Source: Massilia sp. METH4 | GTDB lineage: Bacteria; Pseudomonadota; Gammaproteobacteria; Burkholderiales; Burkholderiaceae_D | Direction of reading: 5' to 3' | DNA: 64,000 bases | Assembly: GCF_037094685.1 (NCBI RefSeq) | Contig: NZ_CP146614.1 | Coordinates: forward strand, 2,790,001-2,854,000 | Part shown: positions 9,704 through 18,844 of the stretch, in pieces | Layout: each line of letters starts with the position of its first letter | How positions within the stretch are numbered: position 1 is the stretch's first letter | The notes under the pieces: generated by a model | What the model saw: the letters and a program-made list of their open reading frames with translations, nothing else | Told to the model about the DNA's origin: nothing | The model's database searches: none | Translations under genes and position numbers: made by a program

Positions 9704-10357
9704 ATGCAACTGTATGACTATTGGGCGCGAACGGCGCACCACGAATTCCAAGGCATCCTTCGCGATGCCTTTTTTTATGCCCGCGCGGCAGACGCGCTGC
9801 TGATGTTCTTCCAGTGCGTCCAGCGCAGCAACCGGCCATGCGCCTTGCCGTCGAAGGCGGCGGACTCGGTCTGGCACGCCTGGCTGCGCTGGTCGCCCGC
9901 CTCGCTGGATGACTTCTGCGAGCGGCATTTCGGCCGGCGTATTGCGCACATGGAAGCGGGCGACATGGCGGGCGGGATGGAAGTGCCGATCGCCGCATCA
10001 CTGGTGACCGCGCGCAGGCTGGACGGCCTGCCGGGGGCCGGCCCCCACGTGCCGCGCCTGTTCGCCACGGATCGCTTGCTGCGCATGGCGGGCGGCCATG
10101 CCTACACGGTGCGCCGCAAGCGCCTTATGTGTATTCCGATGGACGGAAAAGGGCAACCGTCGGGGCCAGCTCAAGTGTTTCCCTGCTCGGAGCCGTCTAT
10201 CCTTCTCGCCCTCGGTCTGATCGCGCAGGGCGACTACGACCTGTGGCGGCAGGACGCGAAGTAGGATCGTGTACAGGCGGTTGCCGACGCCGCCACCGAG
10301 GCCCGCGCGGCCGCCAGCGACGGTGGCACCGGCGGCTGCGGTGGCGGCGGCAGCTGA
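9704..10357 (+). pseudogene. Uncharacterised gene split by an in-frame TAG, with a glycine-rich tail
   Basis: From ATG 9704 an open frame runs to TAG at 10262 (186 residues). It has coding character (ADSVWHAWLRWSPASLDDFC and further) but no domain I recognise. In the same frame, the 31 codons after the TAG still look coding: they read into SDGGTGGCGGGGS and stop at TGA 10355. That Gly/Cys tail resembles the C-terminal ends of some conserved uncharacterised proteins. The simplest reading is a nonsense mutation or base error in a gene of 217 codons. The real start is uncertain: a terminator at 9750-9776 lies inside the frame, and the ATG at 9803 is an alternative. No clear ribosome site precedes either start. 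Confidence 0.6.
9750..9776 (+). terminator. Intrinsic terminator after the ZIP gene
   Basis: AAGGCATC (9750-9757), loop CTTCGC and GATGCCTT (9764-9771) form a perfect 8-bp stem running into an eight-T tract. It sits 52 bp past the ZIP stop codon and would stop that transcript. It also lies inside the open frame starting at 9704, where it forces codons rare in this genome (CTT, TTT, TTT, TAT). Confidence 0.85.
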
Positions 10358-10513
10358 GCGGTTCCCGAGCCCGATAAGTAAAAAGCAATCTTCAAGCAGC
10401 GAAACGCAATCATGGTCCTGATGAGCCCACCTATACTTTCCTCGACAGCAGCAGGCATCGGGAGCGCCCCGGTGCGAAACAGGCGGCCACGATGCCGCCG
10501 CGAGGAGACGAGC

Positions 10514-10558
10514 ATGACACCGCAGTTCCATCCGATTCCACCGCCAGCCATCGACTAG
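10514..10558 (+). CDS. Possible 14-codon peptide
   Basis: A GGAGACGAGC ribosome-site-like stretch precedes ATG 10514, which opens a 14-residue frame (MTPQFHPIPPPAID) ending in TAG. It lies 87 bp upstream of the tannase-like lipoprotein gene. It could be a leader peptide, a gene remnant or chance. No similarity is recognised. Confidence 0.2.
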   Translation: MTPQFHPIPPPAID

Positions 10559-10645
10559 CCGGCCTGCCTCTTCATCCCATGACGCCATCACCAGGCACTG
10601 CGTGCCAGGACGGCGTGCGCCCATCTTTCACAACAAGGAGACCCG

Positions 10646-12316
10646 ATGCATCACTTGAGCACACCATTGAAGGCTTGCGCCGCCGCGGCGGCAATGCTGC
10701 TGGCACTGACCGCCTGCGGCTCGGACAACGACGGCGGCACCGCATCCGGCGGTACGTTCGACAGCGCCCTGGCCTTCGACAGTGCAAAGTACACCACCAT
10801 CAACGTCACCATCGACGGCGTGAAGGTGCCGGTACGCTGGTACAAGGAAGTGTGCTACGTCGCCAAGCCGACCGCCGTGGCGGCCACGCAGACCACGCTG
10901 ATGGGCACCACCACCACGATCGCGAACACGGCCTGCGGCTACCAGAGCATGAACATCTTCGTGCCGGAAAGCGCCGCCGCGAATGGTGACACGGCGCTGT
11001 ACTTCGCCGTCAACAACGGCGGCTGGTACGCCAGCTACGTCAAGGCCAGCGTCACCGATGGCGCCAGCTACGACAGCACCGCCAGCAACGTGGCCGCCGC
11101 CCTGAAGGCCGGCTACGTGTACATCGACGTGGCCACGCGCAGCCGCGGCCTGGCGGCAGCCGACGGCAGCTGGCCCGGCAAGGCGCCGGCGCCGGTGGTC
11201 GATGCCAAGGCAGCGATCCGCTACCTGCGCCTGAACGATGCCCGCATGCCGGGCAGCGCCAGCCGCATCGTGGTGAACGGCACCAGCGGCGGGGGCGCGC
11301 TGTCGTCCATCATCGGCGCTTCCGGCAACAGCCCCGATTACCTGCCTTACCTGGCCGCGGCCGGCGCGGCCGGCATCGACGCCAACGGCCGCAGTACCTT
11401 GCGCGACGACGTGCTGGCCATCAATGCCTACTGCCCGATCACGGACCTGGGCAACGCCGACCTGCACTACGAGTGGCTGTACACGGCGTTCGGCACGCGC
11501 GCGGCGGTGGGCCGCAATCCGAACCCCGCGGGCAGCGCGCAGCTGGCCGCAAAGTTTCCCGCGTACCAGCAAAGCCTCAAGCTGTCGAACGGCAGCGGCG
11601 CCGCGCTGACGGCCGACAATATGATGGACCAGATCCGCCAGGAGGTGATTCATTCGGCCGAGGTCTACATGGCCGCCGGCGGCACCATTCCCGACCTGGG
11701 CGAAGAGATGTCGTACGCCAGCGGCCCCACCACGAAAACCTATGTGAACGACTGGCTCGACGTCGACAACGGCACGAAGAAGGTGGTATCCATCGACATG
11801 GCGAAGTACCTGAAGTTCGTCGCCACGCAAGCCACGCTGAAGGCCGCGCCGGCGTTCGACCAGACGGGCATGACGGTCACCGGCGCCACCGGCGAATCGA
11901 ACCTGTTCGGCACCAGCAGCCAGAAGTACAGCAACTTCACCGAATACGGCTGGGACAACAACGATGCGCGCGGTGACGGCATCGGCTACGACGATACCGG
12001 CATTACCGGCAACCGCTACTTCAGCCTGGCGACCACGCCGGTGATGGAGCAAGTAAAGCTGATCAACCCGCTGGCCTATATCGCCACGAGCGCCACCGCG
12101 GCGCCGTATTGGTACGTGCGCCACGGCACACGCGACCGCGACACGGCGTTCACCGTATCGATCAACCTGACGCGCGCGCTGCAGGCCGATCCGGATGTGC
12201 AGGAGGTGAACTACCGGCTGGCGTGGAACCAGCCGCATGCGGGGAACTACGACGTGCCGGAGGCGATGGCGTGGATTGCGCAGACGCTGAAGGCAGCGGC
12301 CGCGCGCGGGTTGTAA
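10646..12316 (+). CDS. Tannase-like secreted lipoprotein (subtype B tannase family)
   Basis: This 556-residue protein has a lipoprotein signal, with the lipobox LTAC ending at Cys24. A low-complexity Gly/Asp linker and a large alpha/beta-hydrolase domain follow. The nucleophile motif is NGTSGGGALSS, and the C-terminal histidine is probably in QPHAGNYDVPEA. The overall pattern, including GYVYIDVATRSRG and VVDAKAAIRYLRLND, fits the bacterial subtype B tannase family, which hydrolyses galloyl esters of plant tannins. The substrate is inferred and other aryl esters are possible. AAGGAGACCCG precedes the ATG. It appears monocistronic and converges on the sulfurtransferase gene. Confidence 0.8.
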   Translation: MHHLSTPLKACAAAAAMLLALTACGSDNDGGTASGGTFDSALAFDSAKYTTINVTIDGVKVPVRWYKEVCYVAKPTAVAATQTTLMGTTTTIANTACGYQSMNIFVPESAAANGDTALYFAVNNGGWYASYVKASVTDGASYDSTASNVAAALKAGYVYIDVATRSRGLAAADGSWPGKAPAPVVDAKAAIRYLRLNDARMPGSASRIVVNGTSGGGALSSIIGASGNSPDYLPYLAAAGAAGIDANGRSTLRDDVLAINAYCPITDLGNADLHYEWLYTAFGTRAAVGRNPNPAGSAQLAAKFPAYQQSLKLSNGSGAALTADNMMDQIRQEVIHSAEVYMAAGGTIPDLGEEMSYASGPTTKTYVNDWLDVDNGTKKVVSIDMAKYLKFVATQATLKAAPAFDQTGMTVTGATGESNLFGTSSQKYSNFTEYGWDNNDARGDGIGYDDTGITGNRYFSLATTPVMEQVKLINPLAYIATSATAAPYWYVRHGTRDRDTAFTVSINLTRALQADPDVQEVNYRLAWNQPHAGNYDVPEAMAWIAQTLKAAAARGL

Positions 12317-12330
12317 TCGATGAAGCGGGG

Positions 12331-13182
12331 TTAAGCCCCGGTCGCCACGGGCCGCTCGGGGGAAGCACACCACTCGGACCACGAGCCCGGATACAGCGCC
12401 GCCCCCGGCATGCCTGCCACTTCCAGCGCCAGCAGGTTGTGGCACGCCGTCACGCCGGAGCCACACTGCATCACGGCCTTGTCCGGCCCGGAGAAGAGGG
12501 GAGCGAATTCCTGCTTTAACTGGTCCGCCGGCTTGAACTTGCCGTCGGCGCCCAGGTTGTCCTTGAAGAAGCGGTTCTTCGCGCCGGGGATGTGCCCACC
12601 GACCGGGTCGATCGTTTCATTCTCGCCCCGGAAGCGGTCGTTCGCGCGTGCATCGACGACGGTGAACGCGCCGGTGGACAGGTTTGCCACCACGTCCTCC
12701 ACCGACACCGTGCGGGTCAGCGACGGCCGCTCGGAGATCGAGCCGGCGGCGCGCGGCGCCACCTCGGTCGTCACGCTCTGGCCCGCCGCCTGCCAGGCCG
12801 GAAAGCCGCCATCGAGCACCGCCACGGCTTCGTGGCCCACCCAGCGCAGCAGCCACCACAGGCGCGCGGCATACATGCCGCCGTGCGCATCGTAGGCCAC
12901 CACCTGGCTGTCGCCGTCGATGCCGAAGCGGCGCAGCGTCTCGATCAGCGCGGCGCGCTCCGGCAGCGGGTGCCGGCCCCGGAACGTGCTGCCGCTGCCC
13001 GTCTTCGGGCCGGACAGGTCGTCGTCGATGCTTGCAAACTGTGCGCCGGGAAGGTGGCCGGCGGCGAAGGCTTCGCGCCCGAAGGCGGGGTTCAGCAGGT
13101 CATGCCGGCAATCGAGCACGACCCAGTTCGGGTCGTCGATATGCCGGGCAAGGGTGGCGGCGTCGATCAGGGTGGTGTGCAT
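12331..13182 (-). CDS. sseA: 3-mercaptopyruvate/thiosulfate sulfurtransferase
   Basis: This 283-residue protein has two rhodanese domains. The N-terminal one (about 1-140) is inactive and the C-terminal one carries the active-site loop CGSGVTAC near residue 240. CGSGVTA is the loop typical of mercaptopyruvate sulfurtransferases; thiosulfate-type rhodaneses usually carry charged residues there. The protein transfers sulfur from 3-mercaptopyruvate to thiol acceptors or cyanide. It is followed after 9 bp upstream by the DMT permease gene on the same strand, so the two may form a small operon. Confidence 0.88.
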   Translation of the reverse strand: MHTTLIDAATLARHIDDPNWVVLDCRHDLLNPAFGREAFAAGHLPGAQFASIDDDLSGPKTGSGSTFRGRHPLPERAALIETLRRFGIDGDSQVVAYDAHGGMYAARLWWLLRWVGHEAVAVLDGGFPAWQAAGQSVTTEVAPRAAGSISERPSLTRTVSVEDVVANLSTGAFTVVDARANDRFRGENETIDPVGGHIPGAKNRFFKDNLGADGKFKPADQLKQEFAPLFSGPDKAVMQCGSGVTACHNLLALEVAGMPGAALYPGSWSEWCASPERPVATGA

Positions 13183-13191
13183 GGGGTCTCC

Positions 13192-14115
13192 TTAAACTTC
13201 GCTGGCGATCGGATCGGTCGAGGCGACGGCCTTGCCCCGTTCCGTGTTCTTCGTATTGTAGAACGTGGCGGCGCTGCCGGAGGCGAGGATGATGCCGATG
13301 CCCAGCCAGCTGTGCCAGTCGAAACTGTCGGCGAACACGAGCACGCCCCAGATACTGGAAAACACGATGCCCGTGTATTGCAGGTTGGCGACCACCAGCG
13401 TGTTGCCGAGGCGGTAGGCGCGTGTCATCGACACCTGCGCGGCGGTGGCGAACAGGCCGATCCCCAGCAGCAGCAGGAAGCCGTATTCGCTGTTCAGCGA
13501 ATGGAACACCACCGGGCCGCCGCCCGCCTCGGCGACGGTGCCCACCAGGCCGGCAACCACGTTCGACACGGCGAAGTAGAACACCACGCGGTTTTCCGGC
13601 TCGCCGGCCAGGCCCAGCTTGCGCACCTGCATGTACGCGACGGCCGTGAGGATCGAGGAGAAGATGGCGATCAATGCGTAGACCAGCTGGTCGGACTGGA
13701 AGGCCGGCTGCAGCAGCAGTACCACGCCCACGAAACTCATGCCCACCGCCACCAGCAGTGGCCAGGAAACCTCGTTCTTCGCATGCCACCAGCCGTGCGC
13801 GAACAGCCACACGGCGATCCAGATGGGGGAGAGATAGTTGAGCGTCATCGCGGTGGCCAGCGGCAGCTTGGCGATCGAGTAGAACCAAAGCCACAGCGAG
13901 ATCACGCCGACCACGCTGCGCCACAGGTGCCCCATCGCGAATCTCGTGCGCAGCGTGCCGCCCGAAAGGCGGATCAGGATCAGCAGCACCGTCACACCCA
14001 CGATGCCGCGGTACATCACGATCTCGGAGGTGGAGAACATATCCGATGCGAGCTTCACACACACGCCCATGGCAGCGAACAGGAAACTGGCGAACAACAT
14101 CCACAACGATTGCAT
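13192..14115 (-). CDS. DMT superfamily (EamA) transporter
   Basis: This 307-residue protein has about ten transmembrane helices arranged as two EamA repeats, the layout of drug/metabolite exporters. It starts MQSLWMLFASFLFAAMGVCVK and ends in a short charged tail. Members export amino acids, nucleotides or drugs; nothing in the sequence decides the substrate. A 104-bp palindromic element begins 15 bp upstream of the start codon and probably lies in its promoter or leader. Confidence 0.87.
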   Translation of the reverse strand: MQSLWMLFASFLFAAMGVCVKLASDMFSTSEIVMYRGIVGVTVLLILIRLSGGTLRTRFAMGHLWRSVVGVISLWLWFYSIAKLPLATAMTLNYLSPIWIAVWLFAHGWWHAKNEVSWPLLVAVGMSFVGVVLLLQPAFQSDQLVYALIAIFSSILTAVAYMQVRKLGLAGEPENRVVFYFAVSNVVAGLVGTVAEAGGGPVVFHSLNSEYGFLLLLGIGLFATAAQVSMTRAYRLGNTLVVANLQYTGIVFSSIWGVLVFADSFDWHSWLGIGIILASGSAATFYNTKNTERGKAVASTDPIASEV

Positions 14116-14129
14116 TACATTCCTTCCCA

Positions 14130-14233
14130 GGAGCCGCTAACGCAAGCCACATGGCTGCGTTGCATTCGTCTCGCCGTACCAAAGTACTGTCTTCGACGAT
14201 GCGCCTTGCCCTGCGGCCCGCGTTAGCGGCTCC
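14130..14233. repeat. 104-bp palindromic element, copy 1
   Basis: Perfect 14-bp terminal inverted repeats, GGAGCCGCTAACGC (14130-14143) and its complement (14220-14233), enclose a core that can fold further around GTACCAAAGTAC. A second copy in the opposite orientation lies at 33512-33615, with about 88 of 104 positions identical by hand alignment, including runs of 25 and 19 nt. No open frame or target-site duplication is evident. It behaves like a miniature mobile or REP-type element. Confidence 0.85.
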
Positions 14234-14243
14234 AAAAATGATA

Positions 14244-14278
14244 AGGGGACAGTCCGTTATGATCCGGATCTGTCCCCT
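14244..14278. repeat. Hairpin repeat (GGGGACAG type)
   Basis: AGGGGACAG (14244-14252) is inverted at 14270-14278 as CTGTCCCCT, with ATCCGGAT inside the loop. It lies 10 bp from the 104-bp element and directly downstream of the Rieske oxygenase gene, which reads leftward into it. It may act as a transcript-end hairpin and belongs to the same word family as the repeats at 7672, 18787 and 52470. Confidence 0.7.
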
Positions 14279-14293
14279 CGTTATTATCAAGCT

Positions 14294-15397
14294 CTATACG
14301 GCGATTTTACTTCGGTACCACTCATGGAAGTGCTGCATGCCGTCTTCCATCGGGCTTTGGTACGGCCCCGCGTCCGTCGTGCCGCGTTCCATCAGGATCT
14401 TGCGGCCCGCATCCATGCGCTGGGCGATCTCGTCGTCCTCCACGCAGGTTTCCATGTAGGCCGCGCGTTCGGCTTCCACGAAGCCGCGTTCGAACAGCAC
14501 GATCTCCTCCGGGTAGTAGAACTCCACCACGTTCTTAGTGCGGTTCGGTCCCTCCGGCCACAGCGTGGAGACGACCAGCACGTGCGGATACCACTCCACC
14601 ATGATGTTCGGATACAGCGTGAGCCAGATCGCGCCGAACGGCGGGGCTTCACCGTTGCGGAACTTGAGCACCTGCTCGTGCCAGCGCTGGTAGATCTCCG
14701 AGCCGGATTTCTTCAGGAAGCCGCGGTTCACGCCCACGGTCTGCACCGAATAATCGGCGCCGAATTCCCAGCGCAGGTCGTCGCAGGTGACGAAGCCGCC
14801 CAGGCCGGGGTGGAAGGGCTCCACATGGTAGTCCTCGAGATACACCTCGATGAAGGTCTTCCAGTTGTAGTCGCAGTGATGCACTTCCACGTGGTCGAGC
14901 ATGTAGCCGGTGAAGTCCAGTTCCTTCGTCACCGAGAGGTTCTTCAGCTTCTCCATCACGTTGTAGCCGTTCTGTTCGAACAGCAGGCCGTTCCAGTTTT
15001 GCAGCGGCGCCTTCGGCAGGTTCAGGCAAGGGGTTTCGGGGAAATGCGGAGCCCCGATCAATTCCCCCTTCAGGTCGTAAGTCCAGCGATGCAGGGGACA
15101 GACGATCGTATTGGCATTGCCGCGCCCATTGAACATCAGTGCCTGGCGGTGCCGGCACACGTTCGACAGCAATTCAATACCATGTGGATTACGCACCAGC
15201 ATGCGACCCTCGTTTTCCGAGGCGAGAGTCGAAAAGTCGCCGATATTCGGCACCATCAGTTCGTGGCCCACGTAGCGTGGGCCGTTTTGAAACAATTGCT
15301 GCATTTCACGCTGCAACAGCGCTTCGTCAAAATAGACGTGGACCGGAAGTTGCGCATTCGAGCGCGCGAGCCTGGCGTGGGTACCCAGATCGGACAT
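14294..15397 (-). CDS. Aromatic ring-hydroxylating dioxygenase alpha subunit (Rieske type)
   Basis: This 367-residue oxygenase has an N-terminal Rieske [2Fe-2S] site, CRHR then CPLHRW (about residues 80-105). The C-terminal catalytic domain has mononuclear-iron ligands in EDYHVEPFHPG. No ferredoxin or reductase gene is adjacent, so electrons must come from elsewhere. A gene of this family is often found beside xseB-ispA-dxs in Burkholderiales, which may hint at a housekeeping demethylase or hydroxylase role rather than aromatic catabolism. That role is inferred. The substrate is unknown. Confidence 0.85.
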   Translation of the reverse strand: MSDLGTHARLARSNAQLPVHVYFDEALLQREMQQLFQNGPRYVGHELMVPNIGDFSTLASENEGRMLVRNPHGIELLSNVCRHRQALMFNGRGNANTIVCPLHRWTYDLKGELIGAPHFPETPCLNLPKAPLQNWNGLLFEQNGYNVMEKLKNLSVTKELDFTGYMLDHVEVHHCDYNWKTFIEVYLEDYHVEPFHPGLGGFVTCDDLRWEFGADYSVQTVGVNRGFLKKSGSEIYQRWHEQVLKFRNGEAPPFGAIWLTLYPNIMVEWYPHVLVVSTLWPEGPNRTKNVVEFYYPEEIVLFERGFVEAERAAYMETCVEDDEIAQRMDAGRKILMERGTTDAGPYQSPMEDGMQHFHEWYRSKIAV

Positions 15398-15728
15398 CCC
15401 AACCCCCCTTAATTAAAGTACTGCAAACCAAGAAGAGACAGAATCCGCAAAGACCTGAATTCAGAGTATGAGAACGGTATTTCGGACAGAACCGGAGATT
15501 ATAGCGTGGATGAAGTCACTCTGCCGATAATTCTTCGCCCTTTCCCTCGCGGTGCCGGGCATTGTCCCCCTAATCGAGGGGTGGGGGCGCGCCCGACACC
15601 TGGCGGGGGCGCGCGCTGGCCGGAATTGCAACATGGCAGGCAGGCACGGGTTGCCATTTTGGACCGTGTGCGACACTTTGTTCTAAAATAACGGGCTACA
15701 CTCCAGCACTGAGCCGAATTTACGTACC
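15398..15728. other. Intergenic region between divergent Rieske and xseB genes
   Basis: This 331-bp region separates two divergent transcription units and must hold both promoters. I see no convincing -35/-10 pair. A CGTGTGCGACACT string at 15664-15676 resembles the 13-mer repeat words but has no hairpin partner. No RNA gene or short coding frame stands out. Confidence 0.5.
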
Positions 15729-15983
15729 ATGGTCAATAAAACAATTGGCGCCGAAAACGCCCCGCCGGCCTCCTTCGAGGAGGCAATGGCCGAGCTGGCG
15801 CAGCTCGTCACGCAGATGGAATCCGGCCAGCTGCCGCTGGAGGCATCGGTTGCCGCCTACGCACGCGGGTCGGAACTGGTGAAATACTGCGCCAGCCAGC
15901 TGGACAAGGTGGAATCCCAGGTGAAAATCCTGGAAGGCGACATGCTGAAGCCCTTCGCCGACGGCGACGAGGGCGGGCAATGA
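15729..15983 (+). CDS. xseB: Exodeoxyribonuclease VII small subunit
   Basis: This 84-residue protein is the small subunit of exonuclease VII, which degrades single-stranded DNA together with XseA. The conserved core [20 protein letters not shown] then [16 protein letters not shown] is typical. It overlaps ispA by 4 bp (ATGA), giving the common xseB-ispA-dxs operon. xseA is not in this window. The size is normal. Confidence 0.95.
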   Translation: MVNKTIGAENAPPASFEEAMAELAQLVTQMESGQLPLEASVAAYARGSELVKYCASQLDKVESQVKILEGDMLKPFADGDEGGQ

Positions 15984-16870
15984 GCGTGACGTTCCAGGAT
16001 TGGATGCGCGGCATCCAGGCGGGCATGGAAGAGGATATGTCCGCCTATCTGCCGGTTGAAACGGCCGTTCCCACCAAGCTGCACGCCGCCATGCGCTACG
16101 CCGTGCTGGGCGGCGGCAAGCGCGTGCGCCCGCTGCTCGTGTACGCGGCCGGCGCCCTGTTCGGCGGCGATCCCGCCGTGCTGTCGCGCGCCGCGGCCGC
16201 CGTGGAAATGATCCATGCCTACTCGCTCGTGCACGACGACATGCCGTGCATGGACGACGACGACCTGCGCCGCGGCAAGCCCACGGTGCACGTGGCCTAC
16301 GACGAAGCGACGGCGCTGCTGGTCGGCGACGCGCTGCAATCGCAGGCCTTCACGGTGCTGGCCGGCGCGGAGGGCGTTCCCGCTTCCCGCGTGCTGGCGA
16401 TGGTGCGCCTGCTGGCCGACGCGGCCGGTTCCGCCGGCATGTGCGGCGGCCAGGCGATCGACCTGGACAGCGTGGGCCTGGCGCTCACGCTGGAACAACT
16501 CGAGCGCATGCATCAATTGAAAACGGGCGCGCTGCTGCGCGCCTCCGTGGTGCTGGGCGCGCTGGCGGGCAAGGACCTGTCCGACACGGAACTGGCGGCG
16601 CTGCATGCCTACAGCCGCGCGATCGGCCTGGCCTTCCAGGTCGTGGACGACGTGCTCGACGCCACCGCCGATTCGGCCACGCTCGGCAAGACGGCCGGCA
16701 AGGATGCCGCCGACAACAAACCCACCTATGTCTCGATCCTGGGCCTCGACGAATCGGTCGCCCTGGCCGAACAATTGCGGCGCGACGCCCACGCGGCCCT
16801 GGCCGGCTTCGGCGACGGCGCACTGCGCTTACGCGAACTCGCGGACCTGATCGTGCAGCGGAAGGCTTAA
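15980..16870 (+). CDS. ispA: Farnesyl diphosphate synthase (short-chain polyprenyl synthase)
   Basis: This 296-residue enzyme condenses isopentenyl diphosphate with dimethylallyl and geranyl diphosphates to make farnesyl diphosphate. The first Asp-rich motif [14 protein letters not shown] and the second DDVLD are intact, as is [10 protein letters not shown] near the N-terminus. It sits in the operon with xseB (4-bp overlap) and dxs (start immediately after the stop). It thus pairs the first enzyme of the methylerythritol phosphate route with a downstream isoprenoid synthase. Confidence 0.95.
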   Translation: MSVTFQDWMRGIQAGMEEDMSAYLPVETAVPTKLHAAMRYAVLGGGKRVRPLLVYAAGALFGGDPAVLSRAAAAVEMIHAYSLVHDDMPCMDDDDLRRGKPTVHVAYDEATALLVGDALQSQAFTVLAGAEGVPASRVLAMVRLLADAAGSAGMCGGQAIDLDSVGLALTLEQLERMHQLKTGALLRASVVLGALAGKDLSDTELAALHAYSRAIGLAFQVVDDVLDATADSATLGKTAGKDAADNKPTYVSILGLDESVALAEQLRRDAHAALAGFGDGALRLRELADLIVQRKA

Positions 16871-18742
16871 ATGAACCTGCTTCAAACCATCAACAACCCG
16901 GCCGACCTGCGCAAGCTGCCGCGCCACCAGCTGGTACCCCTGGCCGACGAACTGCGCAGCTTCCTGCTCGATTCCGTGTCGAAGACGGGCGGCCACTTGT
17001 CGTCGAACCTCGGCACCGTCGAACTGACCGTCGCTCTGCACTATGTGTTCAACACCCCGCACGACCGCATCGTGTGGGACGTGGGCCACCAGACGTACTC
17101 GCACAAGATCCTCACGGGTCGCCGCGACCAGTTCCACACGCTGCGCCAGCTGGACGGCATTTCCGGCTTCCCGCGCCGCGTGGAAAGCGAATACGACACG
17201 TTCGGCACCGCGCACTCGTCCACGTCGATCTCCGCCGCCCTCGGCATGGCGCTGGCCGCCAAGATCAAGGGCGAACAGCGCCACGCGATCGCCGTGATCG
17301 GCGACGGCTCGATGACGGCCGGCATGGCGTTCGAGGCGCTGAACAACGCCGGCGTGGAGGAAGACTGCAACCTGCTGGTGATCCTGAACGACAACGACAT
17401 GTCGATCTCGCCGCCGGTGGGCGCGCTGAACCGCTACCTGGCGCGGCTGATGTCCGGCCAGTTCTACGCGGCGGCCAAGAACGTGGGCAAGTCCATGCTG
17501 CCGGCACCGGTGCTGGAACTGGCGAAGAAGCTGGAAGAGCATGCCAAGGGCATGGTGGTGCCCGCCACGATGTTCGAGGAATTCGGCTTCAACTACATCG
17601 GCCCGATCGACGGCCACGACCTCGATTCGCTGATCCCCACGTTGCAGAACATCCGCAACCTGAAGGGCCCGCAATTCCTCCACGTGGTCACGAAGAAGGG
17701 CCAGGGCTACAAGCTGGCCGAGGCCGAACCGATCCTGTACCACGGCACCGGCAAGTTCAATCCCGCCGAAGGCATCAAGCCGGCCACGGCCCCGGCCAAG
17801 ATGACGTACACCGAAGTGTTCGGCAACTGGCTGTGCGACATGGCCGCGAAGGACGAGCGCCTGGTCGGCATCACGCCGGCGATGCGCGAAGGGTCCGGCA
17901 TGGTGCGCTTCCACGCCGAATACCCGCAGCGCTATTTCGACGTGGGGATCGCCGAGCAGCACTCCGTCACGTTCGGCGCCGGCCTGGCCTGCGAAGGCAT
18001 GAAGCCGGTGGTGGCGATCTATTCCACGTTCCTGCAGCGCGCCTACGACCAGCTGATCCACGACGTGGCCCTGCAAAACCTGGACGTGACGTTCGCGCTG
18101 GACCGCGCCGGGCTGGTGGGTGCCGACGGCGCCACCCACGCCGGCAACTACGACCTGGCCTACCTGCGCTGCATTCCGAACATGGTGGTGATGGCGGCAT
18201 CGGACGAGAATGAATGCCGGCAGATGCTCACCACGGCCTATCACTATCCCGGCCCGGCCGCCGTGCGCTACCCGCGCGGTGCCGGCATCGGCGCGGCCGT
18301 GTCGCCGGAACTGGCGACGATCGACCTGGGCAAGGGCGAGCTGCGCCGCCAGGGCGAGCGCGTGGCGATCCTGGCCTTCGGCGCCATGGTGGCGCCGTCG
18401 ATCAAGGCGGGCGACCAGATCAATGCCACGGTGGCGAACATGCGCTTCGTGAAGCCGCTGGACGTGGACCTGGTGAAGGAACTGGCCGCCTCGCACGACT
18501 ACCTGGTGACGGTGGAAGAGGGCTGCGTGATGGGCGGCGCCGGTGCTGCCGTGGCCGAGGCGCTGGCCGAACACGGCATCGTCAAGCCGATCCTGATGCT
18601 GGGCCTGCCCGACAAGTTCATCGACCACGGCGATCCGGCCAAGCTGCTGGCCAGCGTGGGCCTGGATGCCGACGGCATCGCCCGCTCGATCAAGACGCGC
18701 TTCCTGGGCGGCGAGCCGCGCCTGGTGGTCAACAACGGCTGA
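16871..18742 (+). CDS. dxs: 1-deoxy-D-xylulose-5-phosphate synthase
   Basis: This 623-residue thiamine-diphosphate enzyme joins pyruvate and glyceraldehyde 3-phosphate in the first step of the methylerythritol phosphate pathway. The ThDP motif is [18 protein letters not shown]. The conserved [12 protein letters not shown] is near residue 75, and the catalytic Glu lies in [15 protein letters not shown] in the transketolase domain. The start codon abuts the ispA stop. A strong hairpin with a T-tract follows 44 bp downstream. Confidence 0.96.
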   Translation: MNLLQTINNPADLRKLPRHQLVPLADELRSFLLDSVSKTGGHLSSNLGTVELTVALHYVFNTPHDRIVWDVGHQTYSHKILTGRRDQFHTLRQLDGISGFPRRVESEYDTFGTAHSSTSISAALGMALAAKIKGEQRHAIAVIGDGSMTAGMAFEALNNAGVEEDCNLLVILNDNDMSISPPVGALNRYLARLMSGQFYAAAKNVGKSMLPAPVLELAKKLEEHAKGMVVPATMFEEFGFNYIGPIDGHDLDSLIPTLQNIRNLKGPQFLHVVTKKGQGYKLAEAEPILYHGTGKFNPAEGIKPATAPAKMTYTEVFGNWLCDMAAKDERLVGITPAMREGSGMVRFHAEYPQRYFDVGIAEQHSVTFGAGLACEGMKPVVAIYSTFLQRAYDQLIHDVALQNLDVTFALDRAGLVGADGATHAGNYDLAYLRCIPNMVVMAASDENECRQMLTTAYHYPGPAAVRYPRGAGIGAAVSPELATIDLGKGELRRQGERVAILAFGAMVAPSIKAGDQINATVANMRFVKPLDVDLVKELAASHDYLVTVEEGCVMGGAGAAVAEALAEHGIVKPILMLGLPDKFIDHGDPAKLLASVGLDADGIARSIKTRFLGGEPRLVVNNG

Positions 18743-18786
18743 AGCGCAAGCACGCCCGGCGCCGCTGGCGTCGTTGCACTTCCATT

Positions 18787-18836
18787 ACAGGGACAGTCCC
18801 CGTTGTAAAAATTCGGGGACTGTCCCTGTTGTTTTT
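18787..18836 (+). terminator. Terminator-like 43-nt hairpin repeat after dxs
   Basis: Perfect 16-bp arms lie at 18787-18802 and 18814-18829 around an 11-nt A-rich loop, followed by TGTTTTTT. The arms contain AGGGACAGTCCCC and its complement. The unit is again 43 nt, so a dispersed repeat seems to serve as the terminator of the xseB-ispA-dxs operon. It may also act on the converging hydrolase gene. Confidence 0.8.
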
Positions 18837-18844
18837 TCCGCCGC

